Source: CAYIHX01 sp964363305
GTDB lineage: Bacteria; Bdellovibrionota; UBA1018
Assembly (NCBI GenBank): GCA_964363305.1
Contig: CAYIHX010000021.1
Location: 1-59,374, forward strand
Length of the DNA: 59,374 nucleotides
Direction of reading: 5' to 3'
The notes under the pieces were generated by a model, which saw nothing but the letters and a program-made list of their open reading frames with translations, was not told where the DNA came from and searched no databases. Both the position numbers and the translations under genes were made by a program. Of the stretch, positions 41,824 to 50,302 are shown piece after piece. The first letter of the stretch is position 1. Each line of letters opens with the position of its first letter.

Positions 41824-44313
41824 ATGAACTTTCTGACGAAGTCGGCTGAGATATTCGGCCGCGCATTTCTGGGCGCAACAGTTGTTGCGCTTTCTACCGG
41901 ACGTTTTGCTCACGCGAGTGAAGCTGATCTTTTGATCCCGAATCTCAGTGTCCCTTTCAATGTTTTCGGTATGAGTCTGTCGGGCACGACATTGCTGACC
42001 GCGGGCATGTTTGTCGCGCTTGCGGGCATGATTTTCGGCTTGGTCGAATACCTTCGAATCAAGAAGCTTCCGGCACATGAATCGCTCCTCGAAGTTTCCG
42101 CTCTTATTTATGAGACCTGCAAAGAGTATCTGATCCAGCAGGGTAAACTCCTGGTGGTTCTTGAACTCATCATCGGCTCGTGTATCGTCGTTTACTTTGG
42201 CGTGCTTGAGCACATGAGCATCGGTAAAGTGGCTGTCATCCTACTCTGGTCCGCGCTGGGCATTTTGGGCTCGTTCGCGGTGGCTTGGTTCGGTGTTCGA
42301 ATCAATACTTTCGCTAACTCGCGCACGGCTTTCGCGTCCTTGGCTGGGAAGCCCTACGCGGTGATGGATATCCCTCTTCGTTCCGGGATGTCGATCGGCG
42401 TGCTGCTGATCTGCGTCGAATTGGTGATGATGCTTTTCATTCTGCTCTTCGTGCCTTCTGAGAGTGCCGGAGCCTGTTTCATTGGCTTCGCGATCGGTGA
42501 ATCGCTCGGAGCTTCCGCTCTTCGCGTGGCAGGTGGGATTTTTACGAAGATCGCTGATATCGGCTCTGACTTGATGAAGATCGTTTTCAACATCAAGGAA
42601 GATGATGCTCGTAATCCAGGCGTGATCGCGGACTGCGTCGGCGACAACGCCGGCGATTCGGTGGGTCCGACGGCTGACGGCTTCGAAACCTATGGGGTGA
42701 CGGGCGTTGCGTTGATCAGCTTCATCGTCTTGGCGGTGGGCATGGGAACCGGCATGGACGGCCGTCTGGCGCTCTTGCCGGGCGGCGCCGAGCTTCAGGC
42801 GAGGTTGATCGTCTGGATCTTCGCGATGCGCGTTCTGATGATCATCACGTCGATCGTTTCGTACTGGGTGAATGGCGCGATGTCGCGCGCCTTGTATGGA
42901 AACAAGAAGCACTTTGATTTTGAGGCGCCTCTGACCACGCTCGTATGGATCTCTTCTCTCGTTTCGATCGCCGTGACCTACGCCGTGTCGGCTTTGCTGA
43001 TCGGAGATCTCGACGATAACGGCATGTGGTGGAAGCTTTCGACGATCATCAGCTGCGGCACGATCGCGGCGGCTTTGATTCCGGAAATGACCAAGATCTT
43101 CACTTCTTCGAAGTCGAAGCATGTCGCCGAAGTGGTTGCGGCTTCGCGCGAAGGCGGCGCTTCTCTGAACGTTCTTTCCGGTTTTGTGGCCGGGAATTTT
43201 GCGGCGTTCTGGACCGGCTTTGCCATGGTGGCCTTGATGTTGGTCGCTTACCTCACGTCGATGCAAGGGCTTGAGCACTTCATGGTCTACCCGACCGTGT
43301 TCGCTTTCGGCCTCGTGGCATTCGGCATGTTGGGCATGGGCCCGGTGACGATCGCGGTCGACAGCTATGGTCCGGTGACGGACAACGCGCAGTCGGTGTT
43401 CGAACTCTCTCAGATCGAGTCGATCCAGGGCATCGACGGCGAGATCCAAAAGAAGTTCGGCTTCAAGCCGGATTTCGTGCAGGGCAAGTTGTACTTGGAA
43501 GAGAACGACTCGGCCGGCAATACCTTCAAGGCAACGGCGAAGCCGGTGCTGATCGGTACGGCCGTCATCGGTGCGACGACCATGATCTTCTCGATCATCC
43601 TTTTGATGAACCTCAAGCTGGATCTCCTCGATCCTCGCGTGCTGCTCGGTTTGATCACCGGTGGTGCGGTGATCTACTGGTTCACCGGGGCTTCTGCTCA
43701 GGCGGTGACCACCGGCGCTTACCGCGCGGTGGAATTCATCAAAGCGAATATTCGCTTGGATAGCTCGGAAAAGGCGTCAGTGAAGGACTCCCGCAAGGTC
43801 GTACAGATCTGCACCCAATATGCGCAGGCAGGCATGTTGAACATCTTCGGTGTGGTCTTCTCGTTCACCTTGGCGTTCGCTTGCTTCGATGCGACATTCT
43901 TCGCGAGCTATTTGATCTCGATCGCAGTTTTCGGTTTGTACCAGGCCATGTTCATGGCCAACGCCGGTGGCGCTTGGGACAATGCGAAGAAAGTGGTTGA
44001 AGTGGATCTTCGCGAAAAGGGAACAGCCTTGCATGCGGCGACCGTTGTCGGCGATACGGTCGGCGATCCGTTCAAGGACACCTCTTCGGTGGCTCTGAAT
44101 CCCATCATCAAGTTCACGACGTTGTTTGGTTTGCTCGCAGTTGAGCTCGCTGCTGCGGCGAAGGACACTGCGATCTACATCGGTGTGGTTCTTCTCTTCG
44201 TGGGCCTCTTCTTCGTATGGCGCTCATTCTACGGAATGCGCATCTCCAAGAAGACGGTGAAGGAAGAAGCGGCCGCTGCAAAGAGCGCGAGCAACAAGCC
44301 AGCGCACGCCTAA
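41824..44313 (+). CDS. hppA: Membrane-bound proton-translocating pyrophosphatase (divergent)
   Basis: An 829-residue H+-pyrophosphatase with about 16 helices that pumps protons by PPi hydrolysis. Conserved motifs are GIFTKIADIGSDLM, EDDARNPGVIADCVGDNAGD, DGFETYGVT, NAGGAWDNAKK and VVGDTVGDPFKDTSSVALNP. The motif normally DVGADLVGKVE reads DIGSDLMKIVF, and VGDNVGDCAGMAADLFE reads VGDNAGDSVGPTADGFE, so it belongs to a divergent branch. GNTFKAT has Lys at the position linked to K+-independence. An N-terminal extension of about 45 residues includes an extra helix. Confidence 0.93.
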   Translation: MNFLTKSAEIFGRAFLGATVVALSTGRFAHASEADLLIPNLSVPFNVFGMSLSGTTLLTAGMFVALAGMIFGLVEYLRIKKLPAHESLLEVSALIYETCKEYLIQQGKLLVVLELIIGSCIVVYFGVLEHMSIGKVAVILLWSALGILGSFAVAWFGVRINTFANSRTAFASLAGKPYAVMDIPLRSGMSIGVLLICVELVMMLFILLFVPSESAGACFIGFAIGESLGASALRVAGGIFTKIADIGSDLMKIVFNIKEDDARNPGVIADCVGDNAGDSVGPTADGFETYGVTGVALISFIVLAVGMGTGMDGRLALLPGGAELQARLIVWIFAMRVLMIITSIVSYWVNGAMSRALYGNKKHFDFEAPLTTLVWISSLVSIAVTYAVSALLIGDLDDNGMWWKLSTIISCGTIAAALIPEMTKIFTSSKSKHVAEVVAASREGGASLNVLSGFVAGNFAAFWTGFAMVALMLVAYLTSMQGLEHFMVYPTVFAFGLVAFGMLGMGPVTIAVDSYGPVTDNAQSVFELSQIESIQGIDGEIQKKFGFKPDFVQGKLYLEENDSAGNTFKATAKPVLIGTAVIGATTMIFSIILLMNLKLDLLDPRVLLGLITGGAVIYWFTGASAQAVTTGAYRAVEFIKANIRLDSSEKASVKDSRKVVQICTQYAQAGMLNIFGVVFSFTLAFACFDATFFASYLISIAVFGLYQAMFMANAGGAWDNAKKVVEVDLREKGTALHAATVVGDTVGDPFKDTSSVALNPIIKFTTLFGLLAVELAAAAKDTAIYIGVVLLFVGLFFVWRSFYGMRISKKTVKEEAAAAKSASNKPAHA

Positions 44314-44318
44314 ACCTG

Positions 44319-44353
44319 CGGTGCCTGGCACCGTTTGTTAAGACGCTTAACAA
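44319..44353 (+). repeat. Double-hairpin element after hppA, copy 1
   Basis: CGGTGCCTGGCACCG (44319-44333) is a palindrome of seven-base arms around T. TTGTTAAG-ACG-CTTAACAA (44335-44353) is a second stem of eight bases. A related pair follows at 45417-45448 in the same orientation. Confidence 0.7.
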
Positions 44354-44361
44354 TTTACAAA

Positions 44362-44394
44362 GCCAGTGCGGGATTCCCGTGCCGGCTTTTTTTT
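44362..44394 (+). terminator. Rho-independent terminator of hppA
   Basis: The stem GCCAGTGCGGG/CCCGTGCCGGC (44362-44372, 44376-44386) has loop ATT, two G-U pairs and one mismatch, and is followed directly by eight T at 44387-44394. It lies 49 bases after the hppA stop. Confidence 0.85.
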
Positions 44395-44431
44395 GAGGGG
44401 TCAGGCCGCCACGGGCGGAGATGGATTGGAG

Positions 44432-45367
44432 TTAGAACGGAGCCCAGGTCGATGCGTCGCGATCTTCTCTTTCCCACTGCCGAACCAGTCGGTCACATTC
44501 GGCCGGAGGGAACGTCCCGCCTTCGCGCTTCCAAGGGAGGAGCAGGTCTGAGAGGAGTTCACCGCCTTCGCGACTGACCCCCGTCCTCTGGCTTGGCTCC
44601 AGGTGGACGGTCTGTTGGATGGAACTATTCCGGTGGTTTGGATCGTAGAGATGCAGGGTGGCTTGCCAGATGGCTGGAAACCCTGGAATCGAGTTGAACG
44701 TCTCGAACTTGTATCCATACGCTACGAGGATGTGGCCAAAGGTCGAATCACCTCGGGTGAAGCGGTAGAGGATCGGATATCGGCCCGCGTCGATTTCATG
44801 GAGGATTTCGAGCGTCACGTCGAAAGTATTGCGAGCGGAGATGTGGGGGTCCGTTTGAAGACCGGTCAGGGTTTGAAGCAGACTCTTGAGGCCTCGCTCG
44901 ATCGTGCCGGTAGCGTTGAGATCGACGACGAGGTTTCGGAAGGCGTGGGGGGCCCGACGGCAGGCATCGCGAAGGTGGCAGTAGCCGCGAAGGGGGAGGC
45001 GATTTTGGCACCCCAGCTCCCAAAGGTGAGCCGCTCGTCGAAGGGTGCGCCCGTAGGAAGCCGTGGAGGGCGCTGGAAGTTCGCCACGACACTCGTAGCG
45101 TAGGTTCTGTCGGCTGATGGCCACCCAGCGGCTCAGGCCATGGCACGCTCCACCCGTGGCGGCGACGAACCCCAGGACGCTCCCGGGAGTCGCAAAGGAT
45201 TCGGAATCCTGGGGAGACTCGCCGCCGTTATCGAAGCAGGGTGTGTCTTGCGTAAAGCTGAATGGAAGGATTCTTTCACGGGTTTGTTCCTGCGGAGCCT
45301 CGGCCAGGGCCTGCGGCACGGCACTGAGGCCGGTGAGTAGGGCAATGAGAAATGCGGGGAATTGCAC
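44432..45367 (-). CDS. Exported papain-like peptidase candidate
   Basis: A 311-residue protein with a signal peptide (LIALLTGLSAVPQALAEAP). GGACHGLSRWVAI looks like a Cys nucleophile loop, FGHILVAYGYKFE the His, and LYDPNHRNSS an Asp/Asn position, in the order of papain-fold peptidases. It could be an exported cysteine peptidase or a related non-peptidase. Shared palindrome copy 2 is 26 bases upstream of the start (45393). The gene is flanked by 13-base direct repeats TGAGGGGTCAGGC (44394-44406, 45414-45426). Confidence 0.5.
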   Translation of the reverse strand: MQFPAFLIALLTGLSAVPQALAEAPQEQTRERILPFSFTQDTPCFDNGGESPQDSESFATPGSVLGFVAATGGACHGLSRWVAISRQNLRYECRGELPAPSTASYGRTLRRAAHLWELGCQNRLPLRGYCHLRDACRRAPHAFRNLVVDLNATGTIERGLKSLLQTLTGLQTDPHISARNTFDVTLEILHEIDAGRYPILYRFTRGDSTFGHILVAYGYKFETFNSIPGFPAIWQATLHLYDPNHRNSSIQQTVHLEPSQRTGVSREGGELLSDLLLPWKREGGTFPPAECDRLVRQWEREDRDASTWAPF

Positions 45368-45392
45368 AGGCGGGAAATAGCCGAGGAGAGAA

Positions 45393-45411
45393 TATAATGC
45401 AATGCGTTAAA
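45393..45411. promoter_or_regulatory. Shared palindromic operator, copy 2
   Basis: TATAATGCAATGCGTTAAA, a near palindrome of the same 19-bp consensus as copies 1 and 3. It ends 26 bases before the start of the papain-like gene (45367). Confidence 0.68.
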
Positions 45412-45413
45412 TC

Positions 45414-45448
45414 TGAGGGGTCAGGCTCCAATAGTTAAGGTCGTTAAC
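45414..45448 (+). repeat. Double-hairpin element and 13-bp direct repeat, copy 2
   Basis: TGAGGGGTCAGGC (45414-45426) repeats 44394-44406. GGGGTCAGGCTCC is followed by GTTAA-GGTCG-TTAAC (45434-45448), similar to the hairpin at 44335. This and copy 1 bracket the papain-like gene. Confidence 0.65.
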
Positions 45449-45499
45449 ATTTAGTCTTGGTACGGGTGGAGCATTGTGCTTAGAGTGGCGAGTACCGGG

Positions 45500-45531
45500 C
45501 AGTGCCTGCCCTGGTGTAGAGTCAGGCACTG
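45500..45531 (+). repeat. Inverted repeat before hrpB
   Basis: CAGTGCCTG (45500-45508) and CAGGCACTG (45523-45531) pair across 14 bases just before the ribosome site GGAGG and the hrpB start at 45546. The core GTGCCTG is shared with the palindromes at 44319 and 55187. It may be an mRNA structure affecting hrpB translation, or part of a dispersed repeat family. Confidence 0.65.
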
Positions 45532-45545
45532 CGGAGGACGAGCGT

Positions 45546-48023
45546 GTGCTGCCCATTGATCCCTACCTTCCTCAGTTGGTTCGAGCGGTGCAGGATGAAC
45601 CCGTGGTCTTGCTCCGCGCGACGCCCGGAGCGGGGAAGACCACTCGGGTTCCGGCCGCGCTGCTGAAGCGAGGGGGGTATCCGGGGAGGATTCTCGTGCT
45701 CGAGCCCCGGCGCGTGGCGGCCAAGTTTGCTGCCATGAGGGTGGCGCAAGAGCTGGGCGTTGAGCTCGGCTCGCGCGTCGGTTACCAATTTCGTTTCGAA
45801 AAAAAACTCACCGATCGCACCGAGCTCGTCTTCCTCACGGAAGGGATGTTTCTCCGCTGGCTCGCCAGCCACCCGACCTTAGAGGGCATTTCGATCGTCG
45901 TACTCGATGAGTTCCATGAACGCTCCCTGAGCGGTGACGTGGCGCTGGCGGCGGTTCGCAAACTCCAGCAGACGAGGCGCCCCGATCTGAAGCTTCTCAT
46001 CATGTCGGCGACGCTCGAGACCGAGGCGCTGCAAAAGTATCTCGCGTCGCAAGGTCTGGCCGTGACGGCAGTCGATGTTGAGGCGCAGCGGTTTCCGCTC
46101 GAAATTCGCTACCTGCTCAAGCCCGTTCCGGAGCGCGGTCTCGAGGCGGCCGTCGAGCGAGCATGCCGTCAGGTCGTTGATGAGCGGCCGACCGGTGACT
46201 TGCTCGTCTTTCTGCCGGGGATGGGAGAGATCAGGCGCGTGGAGGAGCGGCTTGCGGACTTGGCTCGCGAGCAGGGCCTCGTCGTTCTTCCGTTGCATGG
46301 AGAGCTGACGCGCGACGAGCAGGATCGCGCGATTCTCCCAGGAAAAAAGCGCAAAATAGTATTGAGTACGAACATCGCTGAGACCTCGCTCACGATTGAT
46401 GGCGTGGCGGTCGTGATCGATTCCGGGCTGGCGCGTGTGGGTGCGATGAATCCCGCGACGGGAATTCCCACGCTGGTCACGCAGACGGTTTCAAAAGCCT
46501 CGAGCCTCCAACGTGCGGGTCGCGCCGCGCGCCAGGGGCCAGGGCTCTGCTTGCGCCTATACACAGCCGGAGAATATGAATCTCGCAAACATTTCGACGT
46601 GCCCGAGATCCTGCGTTCGGATCTGGCACCGGTGTTTCTTGATCTTCTGGCTTCGAATCTCGGTGATCCGCGCGGTCTCGATTGGTTGACGAAACCGGGC
46701 GAGGGTGCCGGCGAGTCGGCCTTCGCGCTCCTGCAGGCTCTTGGCGCGGTCGACGGCGCGGGTGTCGTCACCGCCTTGGGCCGCACGCTTTCGCAGGCGC
46801 CCGTGCATCCGCGCATTTCGCGTCTTTTGCTCGAGGCGAAGCGCCGAGGTGTCGAGGAGGCCGCACTCACCTTGAGTGCCTGGATGCTCGAGGGCGACGC
46901 GCTTCCGCAGGATCCGATCGACTCGCTGCTCACCCAGCGCTCGGCGCCTGCGCTGGGTTTCGCGGGGCGCAAGCTGCGCGAGCAGCTGGCGCGCTGGCTT
47001 GGGCAGGCGCATGACGTGAGCGGGCCCGGCTTCTCGGCAAAAGCGGCTGATGCGGAGGAGGCGCTGGCTCGCGCGCTCCTCGCTGGTTTTCCCGACCGTG
47101 TCGCTAAGCGACGGCCTGGATCGAAGCCCGATGCCCCGAAAGTTGAGCTTTTTTTAGCCGGTGGCGGAACTGCGTGGGCGGAATCGACTCCTGCTCTCTG
47201 GTCTTCCGAGACTCTGGTCGTACTCGAGGTGCTCGAAAAGAAGGCGCTTGGTCAAGCTCGCTCGGAGAGGCGTGTTTCTTCATTTGTCGCGATTGAGGAG
47301 GATTGGCTGCTTGAGATGCCTTGGTTTCGGGAAGAGACGAAGGAGGAGTTCGACGTCGCACGCGGACGCGCTGAGCGCGTCCTGCGTTGGGTGTATGGCT
47401 CGTTGACGTTGCTCGAGGAGCGTTCGCTTTCGGCCGGAGGAGGTGCCTTGCTTCTCGTCGACGAGGTGATGAAGAAAGGCTGGAAGTCGATCTGCGAGGA
47501 GGGGGGCGTTGAGCAGCTCTGTAGTCGAATCGCGCTCCTCCGAAAATTCGGGGCCCGGGGAATAGAGCCTTCCGAATTTCCTGATCCTTCCAACGATTGG
47601 TTGCGCGCGGCGCTTGTCGAGTTCGCTGAAGGGAAGTCGAAGCTCGCGGAGTTGGAGGGGGCTGACTTTCTCAGCTACCTGAAGTATCGAATGGAGCCGA
47701 GGATTCTCTCGGCGCTCGAAAAAGAAGCACCCGAGACGCTGACGCTTGCCAAGGGCCGAAGAGTGAGAATCCATTACCAGTCCGACAAGGCGCCCTGGAC
47801 CGCAAGCCGGCTTCAGGATTTTTTCGGCATGAAGGACACCCCGTGCGTGGCTTCTGGAAAGCAGAAATTAACTCTGCATCTCTTGGCGCCTAATCAACGA
47901 CCGGTGCAGGTGACGAGTGATCTCAGCGGTTTCTGGGCGCGCGGTTACGCCGAGGTTCGGAAGGAGCTTTTCCGCCGTTACCCGCGCCATTCGTGGCCGG
48001 AGAATCCGGACTCGGGTGAATAG
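45546..48023 (+). CDS. hrpB: ATP-dependent RNA helicase HrpB
   Basis: The GTG start at 45546 follows GGAGG (45533-45537) and gives 825 residues. Walker A is ATPGAGKTT, motif II is LDEFHERS (DEFH, a DExH variant), motif III SATLE, and motif VI QRAGRAARQ. The helicase-associated and HrpB C-terminal domains are present, including DPIDSLLTQRSA-type sequence. It unwinds RNA, but its cellular target is not well defined. Its 3' end overlaps the convergent exported-protein gene by 101 bases. Confidence 0.95.
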   Translation: MLPIDPYLPQLVRAVQDEPVVLLRATPGAGKTTRVPAALLKRGGYPGRILVLEPRRVAAKFAAMRVAQELGVELGSRVGYQFRFEKKLTDRTELVFLTEGMFLRWLASHPTLEGISIVVLDEFHERSLSGDVALAAVRKLQQTRRPDLKLLIMSATLETEALQKYLASQGLAVTAVDVEAQRFPLEIRYLLKPVPERGLEAAVERACRQVVDERPTGDLLVFLPGMGEIRRVEERLADLAREQGLVVLPLHGELTRDEQDRAILPGKKRKIVLSTNIAETSLTIDGVAVVIDSGLARVGAMNPATGIPTLVTQTVSKASSLQRAGRAARQGPGLCLRLYTAGEYESRKHFDVPEILRSDLAPVFLDLLASNLGDPRGLDWLTKPGEGAGESAFALLQALGAVDGAGVVTALGRTLSQAPVHPRISRLLLEAKRRGVEEAALTLSAWMLEGDALPQDPIDSLLTQRSAPALGFAGRKLREQLARWLGQAHDVSGPGFSAKAADAEEALARALLAGFPDRVAKRRPGSKPDAPKVELFLAGGGTAWAESTPALWSSETLVVLEVLEKKALGQARSERRVSSFVAIEEDWLLEMPWFREETKEEFDVARGRAERVLRWVYGSLTLLEERSLSAGGGALLLVDEVMKKGWKSICEEGGVEQLCSRIALLRKFGARGIEPSEFPDPSNDWLRAALVEFAEGKSKLAELEGADFLSYLKYRMEPRILSALEKEAPETLTLAKGRRVRIHYQSDKAPWTASRLQDFFGMKDTPCVASGKQKLTLHLLAPNQRPVQVTSDLSGFWARGYAEVRKELFRRYPRHSWPENPDSGE

Positions 48024-48519
48024 CGGTCATCGCCACGGACGGAACCACGTAAGGAAGCCAGGAGTAGATTCCGCGAAAATCACTGACACTGAAATCGACC
48101 TCGAGGAGACCTCCGCAGCAGGTCAGCGTATAGCGCTCGTCGGTGATCGTGGGAGGCCGAAGCTCAACTTCGGCGCAAAAGCGCCGCTCGTCCGGTCGGT
48201 CGAAATCAAGCGAATGAGCGCTGATCGTTTTCCCTCGGTCTGAGACGACGAGGCGATTCGGAATGACGGTTCGCATGCGTTTGGAGCCGCCGGGATCTTG
48301 CGAGAGGAGGCAGGCCCTCGGCGGGCTCGCGAAGAGGCCGATATTGATTCGTGAACGAAAAACGCCTTGTCCGTTCGGCTTCAGCTGTTTCGTCCAGTCG
48401 GGAAGTCGCGAGAAATCGAGTTCGACTCCGTTCGGAAGTTCGAGCAATGAGGTCGAATCCGTAACGGGTACGTCTGCGTGAGCGAGCGAGAGTAGAGTCA
48501 AGATGAAAAAAGTGATCAT
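47923..48519 (-). CDS. Exported protein of unknown function
   Basis: A 198-residue protein with a short signal peptide (MITFFILTLLSLAHA). Cysteines are at PRACLLS, RRFCAEV and TLTCCGG. The last 34 residues, rich in Arg/Pro/Ser, overlap hrpB, so the real stop could be misassigned, or the overlap is real. One base after the preceding gene's stop, it forms an operon with that gene under operator copy 3. Confidence 0.55.
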   Translation of the reverse strand: MITFFILTLLSLAHADVPVTDSTSLLELPNGVELDFSRLPDWTKQLKPNGQGVFRSRINIGLFASPPRACLLSQDPGGSKRMRTVIPNRLVVSDRGKTISAHSLDFDRPDERRFCAEVELRPPTITDERYTLTCCGGLLEVDFSVSDFRGIYSWLPYVVPSVAMTAIHPSPDSPATNGAGNGGKAPSEPRRNRAPRNR

Positions 48520-48520
48520 G

Positions 48521-48991
48521 TCAGCGGCCCGACCCTTCGCATTGGTAGAGATACGATTCCGCTAGGTTGACGCCTGTCATGACGAGGGTTTGTCCGCATT
48601 TCATCCCGTGGGAGCAGTCGTATCCGCCATCAAACAATATATTTTCGATGAGCAGGGAGGCAAATGGCCTGCTCGGGAAGAACTCATGGCGAGCCGTTGA
48701 CCAGTCCACGTAGCGGCTGTAGCCGCGAAATTTGTGGTCTCTGATAATAGAGTAGGGATCTCGTGTTCCGTTGAAGGTTCCATCACGTCCGGCGAAGCGC
48801 ACCGACGCGATCTCGCTGGCGGGGTCGAGGCTCAGAGTGAAGGACTGTCGGTTCAATTCTGTTGGGCACGCGGGATTGCCGTCTTCGCAGGAGCACGAAA
48901 ACTGAAGCCGTTGACTGGCTTTCGCCGAGGGGAGTTCGGGGCTGAGGGCGATGGCCAGGGCGGTGCTGGCTATCCAAAAAAACGGTTTCAT
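48521..48991 (-). CDS. Exported protein of unknown function
   Basis: A 156-residue protein with a signal peptide (WIASTALAIALSPELPSA, cleavage about 25). Six cysteines (FSCSCED, PACPTE, YDCSHG, MKCGQT, YQCEGS) form a disulphide-rich exported fold. No family is recognised. The perfect operator copy TATAACGCATTGCGTTATA (49002-49020) stands only 10 bases before the start codon, probably overlapping the transcription start. It is followed by another exported protein with one base between. Confidence 0.68.
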   Translation of the reverse strand: MKPFFWIASTALAIALSPELPSAKASQRLQFSCSCEDGNPACPTELNRQSFTLSLDPASEIASVRFAGRDGTFNGTRDPYSIIRDHKFRGYSRYVDWSTARHEFFPSRPFASLLIENILFDGGYDCSHGMKCGQTLVMTGVNLAESYLYQCEGSGR

Positions 48992-49001
48992 GGTCTGAGC
49001 A

Positions 49002-49020
49002 TATAACGCATTGCGTTATA
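49002..49020. promoter_or_regulatory. Shared palindromic operator, copy 3 (perfect)
   Basis: TATAACGCATTGCGTTATA, perfect 9-bp arms around one T. It is the cleanest copy of the 19-bp palindrome also present at 29382 and 45393. It lies directly ahead of the exported-protein operon. Confidence 0.72.
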
Positions 49021-49049
49021 TTAATCAAGAGGGGGGCGCGCTGAAAAAA

Positions 49050-49769
49050 CTAAGCGCTTTCAGGCCCCCGTCGAGTTCGTGTCCCCATCCTGCGGTAACA
49101 GGCCGAACGAGTATTGCCGATCTTCCGTAGCCCCGGAAAAGCGGCAAGATCGAGCTCGGCTGTTCGGCGGGCGACATGTCCTTGAAGGGCACGGATGTAG
49201 AGGCTCACGTCGATACGGTCGTGGCATTGAAGAAGTCCGCGCAGAACGTGGAGGCGTTGCTGCCGTGAAATGAGAGTCGCCGTGCCTGGGCGGATCTTTT
49301 GGGCGGCCTTGTTGAGTAGGATGGCCGTGCCGGCGTAGCCCCATCTCCTGTAGAGGCGAGTGGCCTGTGCCGCCTCAGCGAGGGCAGCCTTGCCGGCGAA
49401 GGCGTGGATGCCGATGAAATAGAGCTCCCCTGATGCCAGCAGAATCGATGACATCACGCAGTCTTTCCAGTGCCCAAAAATTTTTCGGTCGTCTCGGTCG
49501 ATCTTGAATTTCCCGATATTTTCTAGCAGCGGACCAGCGGCTGACGGCCACGGCTGACGTTGGAGTTCGGCGTTTAGCGGAAAAGGAGAGATTTTTTTCC
49601 ACCGTTTGCTGATGGCATCGACCCAGAGTTCGGCGAGTCGTGGATCCAGGCGAGCCCACTGGGACCAAAGGGTCAGTTCAAGTGGCGATAGCTCGCGGGC
49701 GTCGCTCTGCAGGGCCGAGTACGCGAGCTGAAGCTCCCGGGTCGAAGGAATCGAGGCGAGTCCTTTCAT
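49050..49769 (-). CDS. Unknown partner of the nucleotidyltransferase
   Basis: I start at 49769, where the ATG overlaps the upstream gene's stop by four bases. The 239-residue product has no signal peptide and is helical (LELTLWSQWARLDPRLAELW, VDAISKRWKKISPF). No family is recognised. The C-terminal part is Arg-rich (SACYRRMGTRTRRGPES). Its strict coupling to a DUF6036-like nucleotidyltransferase suggests a toxin-antitoxin-like or conflict pair. Confidence 0.6.
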   Translation of the reverse strand: MKGLASIPSTRELQLAYSALQSDARELSPLELTLWSQWARLDPRLAELWVDAISKRWKKISPFPLNAELQRQPWPSAAGPLLENIGKFKIDRDDRKIFGHWKDCVMSSILLASGELYFIGIHAFAGKAALAEAAQATRLYRRWGYAGTAILLNKAAQKIRPGTATLISRQQRLHVLRGLLQCHDRIDVSLYIRALQGHVARRTAELDLAAFPGLRKIGNTRSACYRRMGTRTRRGPESA

Positions 49770-50302
49770 CGTGGAGATTCCTCTTGTTGTTCGACAACGT
49801 CTTGCAGAAAGTCGAGCGCGGCCTGAGATCCGGGGATTCCCCGTTTCAAAAGCGTCTCGATGTGCGCTTCGACCTTCGTTACGTTGGCTCCCTTTTTCAG
49901 CAGAGCTTTCGCGTGGCCGACGTCTTTCGGGCGGTGGGCAAAGCATTTCATGATGAGCATTTCCTCGCGGCCGAGCGCTTGAACGGCGAGGTGTTTACCT
50001 CGGAAGACTTCGACGAGTCGATCTCCGTAGTCGGACGGGAGAGTGAAGGCAAAGGTCGAAAAATAGGGATTCAACCAATCCGAAACGAGCTTTTGTTCTT
50101 GTGCGATCTGCCGGGTGAGAACGTCGAGCTCCGCAGTGTCCATTCCCTTCGGGATGGCGTCGATATCCGTGGTGCCGAGCGGAAACCCATGCGCGAGAAT
50201 CATGGCTCCGCCGCCTCCCATGATCAGCGTCACTGAATTCGGAAGGAGTTCGTCCAGACGCCCGAGCGCTTTCCGCATGATGTCTTTGGTCAAGGGGCCC
50301 AT
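49766..50302 (-). CDS. DUF6036-like nucleotidyltransferase
   Basis: A 178-residue protein. The pattern GGGGAMILAHGF, then GTTDIDAI is the GG...DxD active-site arrangement of the nucleotidyltransferase superfamily, as in DUF6036 and AbiEii-type proteins. LIMKCFAHRPKDVGHAKALL is a typical C-terminal helix. The upstream 123 bases (50303-50425) are AT-rich, with an ATTATT-GCGT-AATAAT dyad at 50308-50323 and ATTGCG/CGCAAT arms (50311-50316, 50332-50337) that could be an autoregulatory operator. Overlap with the partner gene shows an operon. Confidence 0.75.
   Translation of the reverse strand: MGPLTKDIMRKALGRLDELLPNSVTLIMGGGGAMILAHGFPLGTTDIDAIPKGMDTAELDVLTRQIAQEQKLVSDWLNPYFSTFAFTLPSDYGDRLVEVFRGKHLAVQALGREEMLIMKCFAHRPKDVGHAKALLKKGANVTKVEAHIETLLKRGIPGSQAALDFLQDVVEQQEESPR

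Noticed and set aside
44335..44394. Riboswitch after hppA
   Set aside because: Only short simple stems and a terminator are seen, with no multi-stem aptamer pattern.
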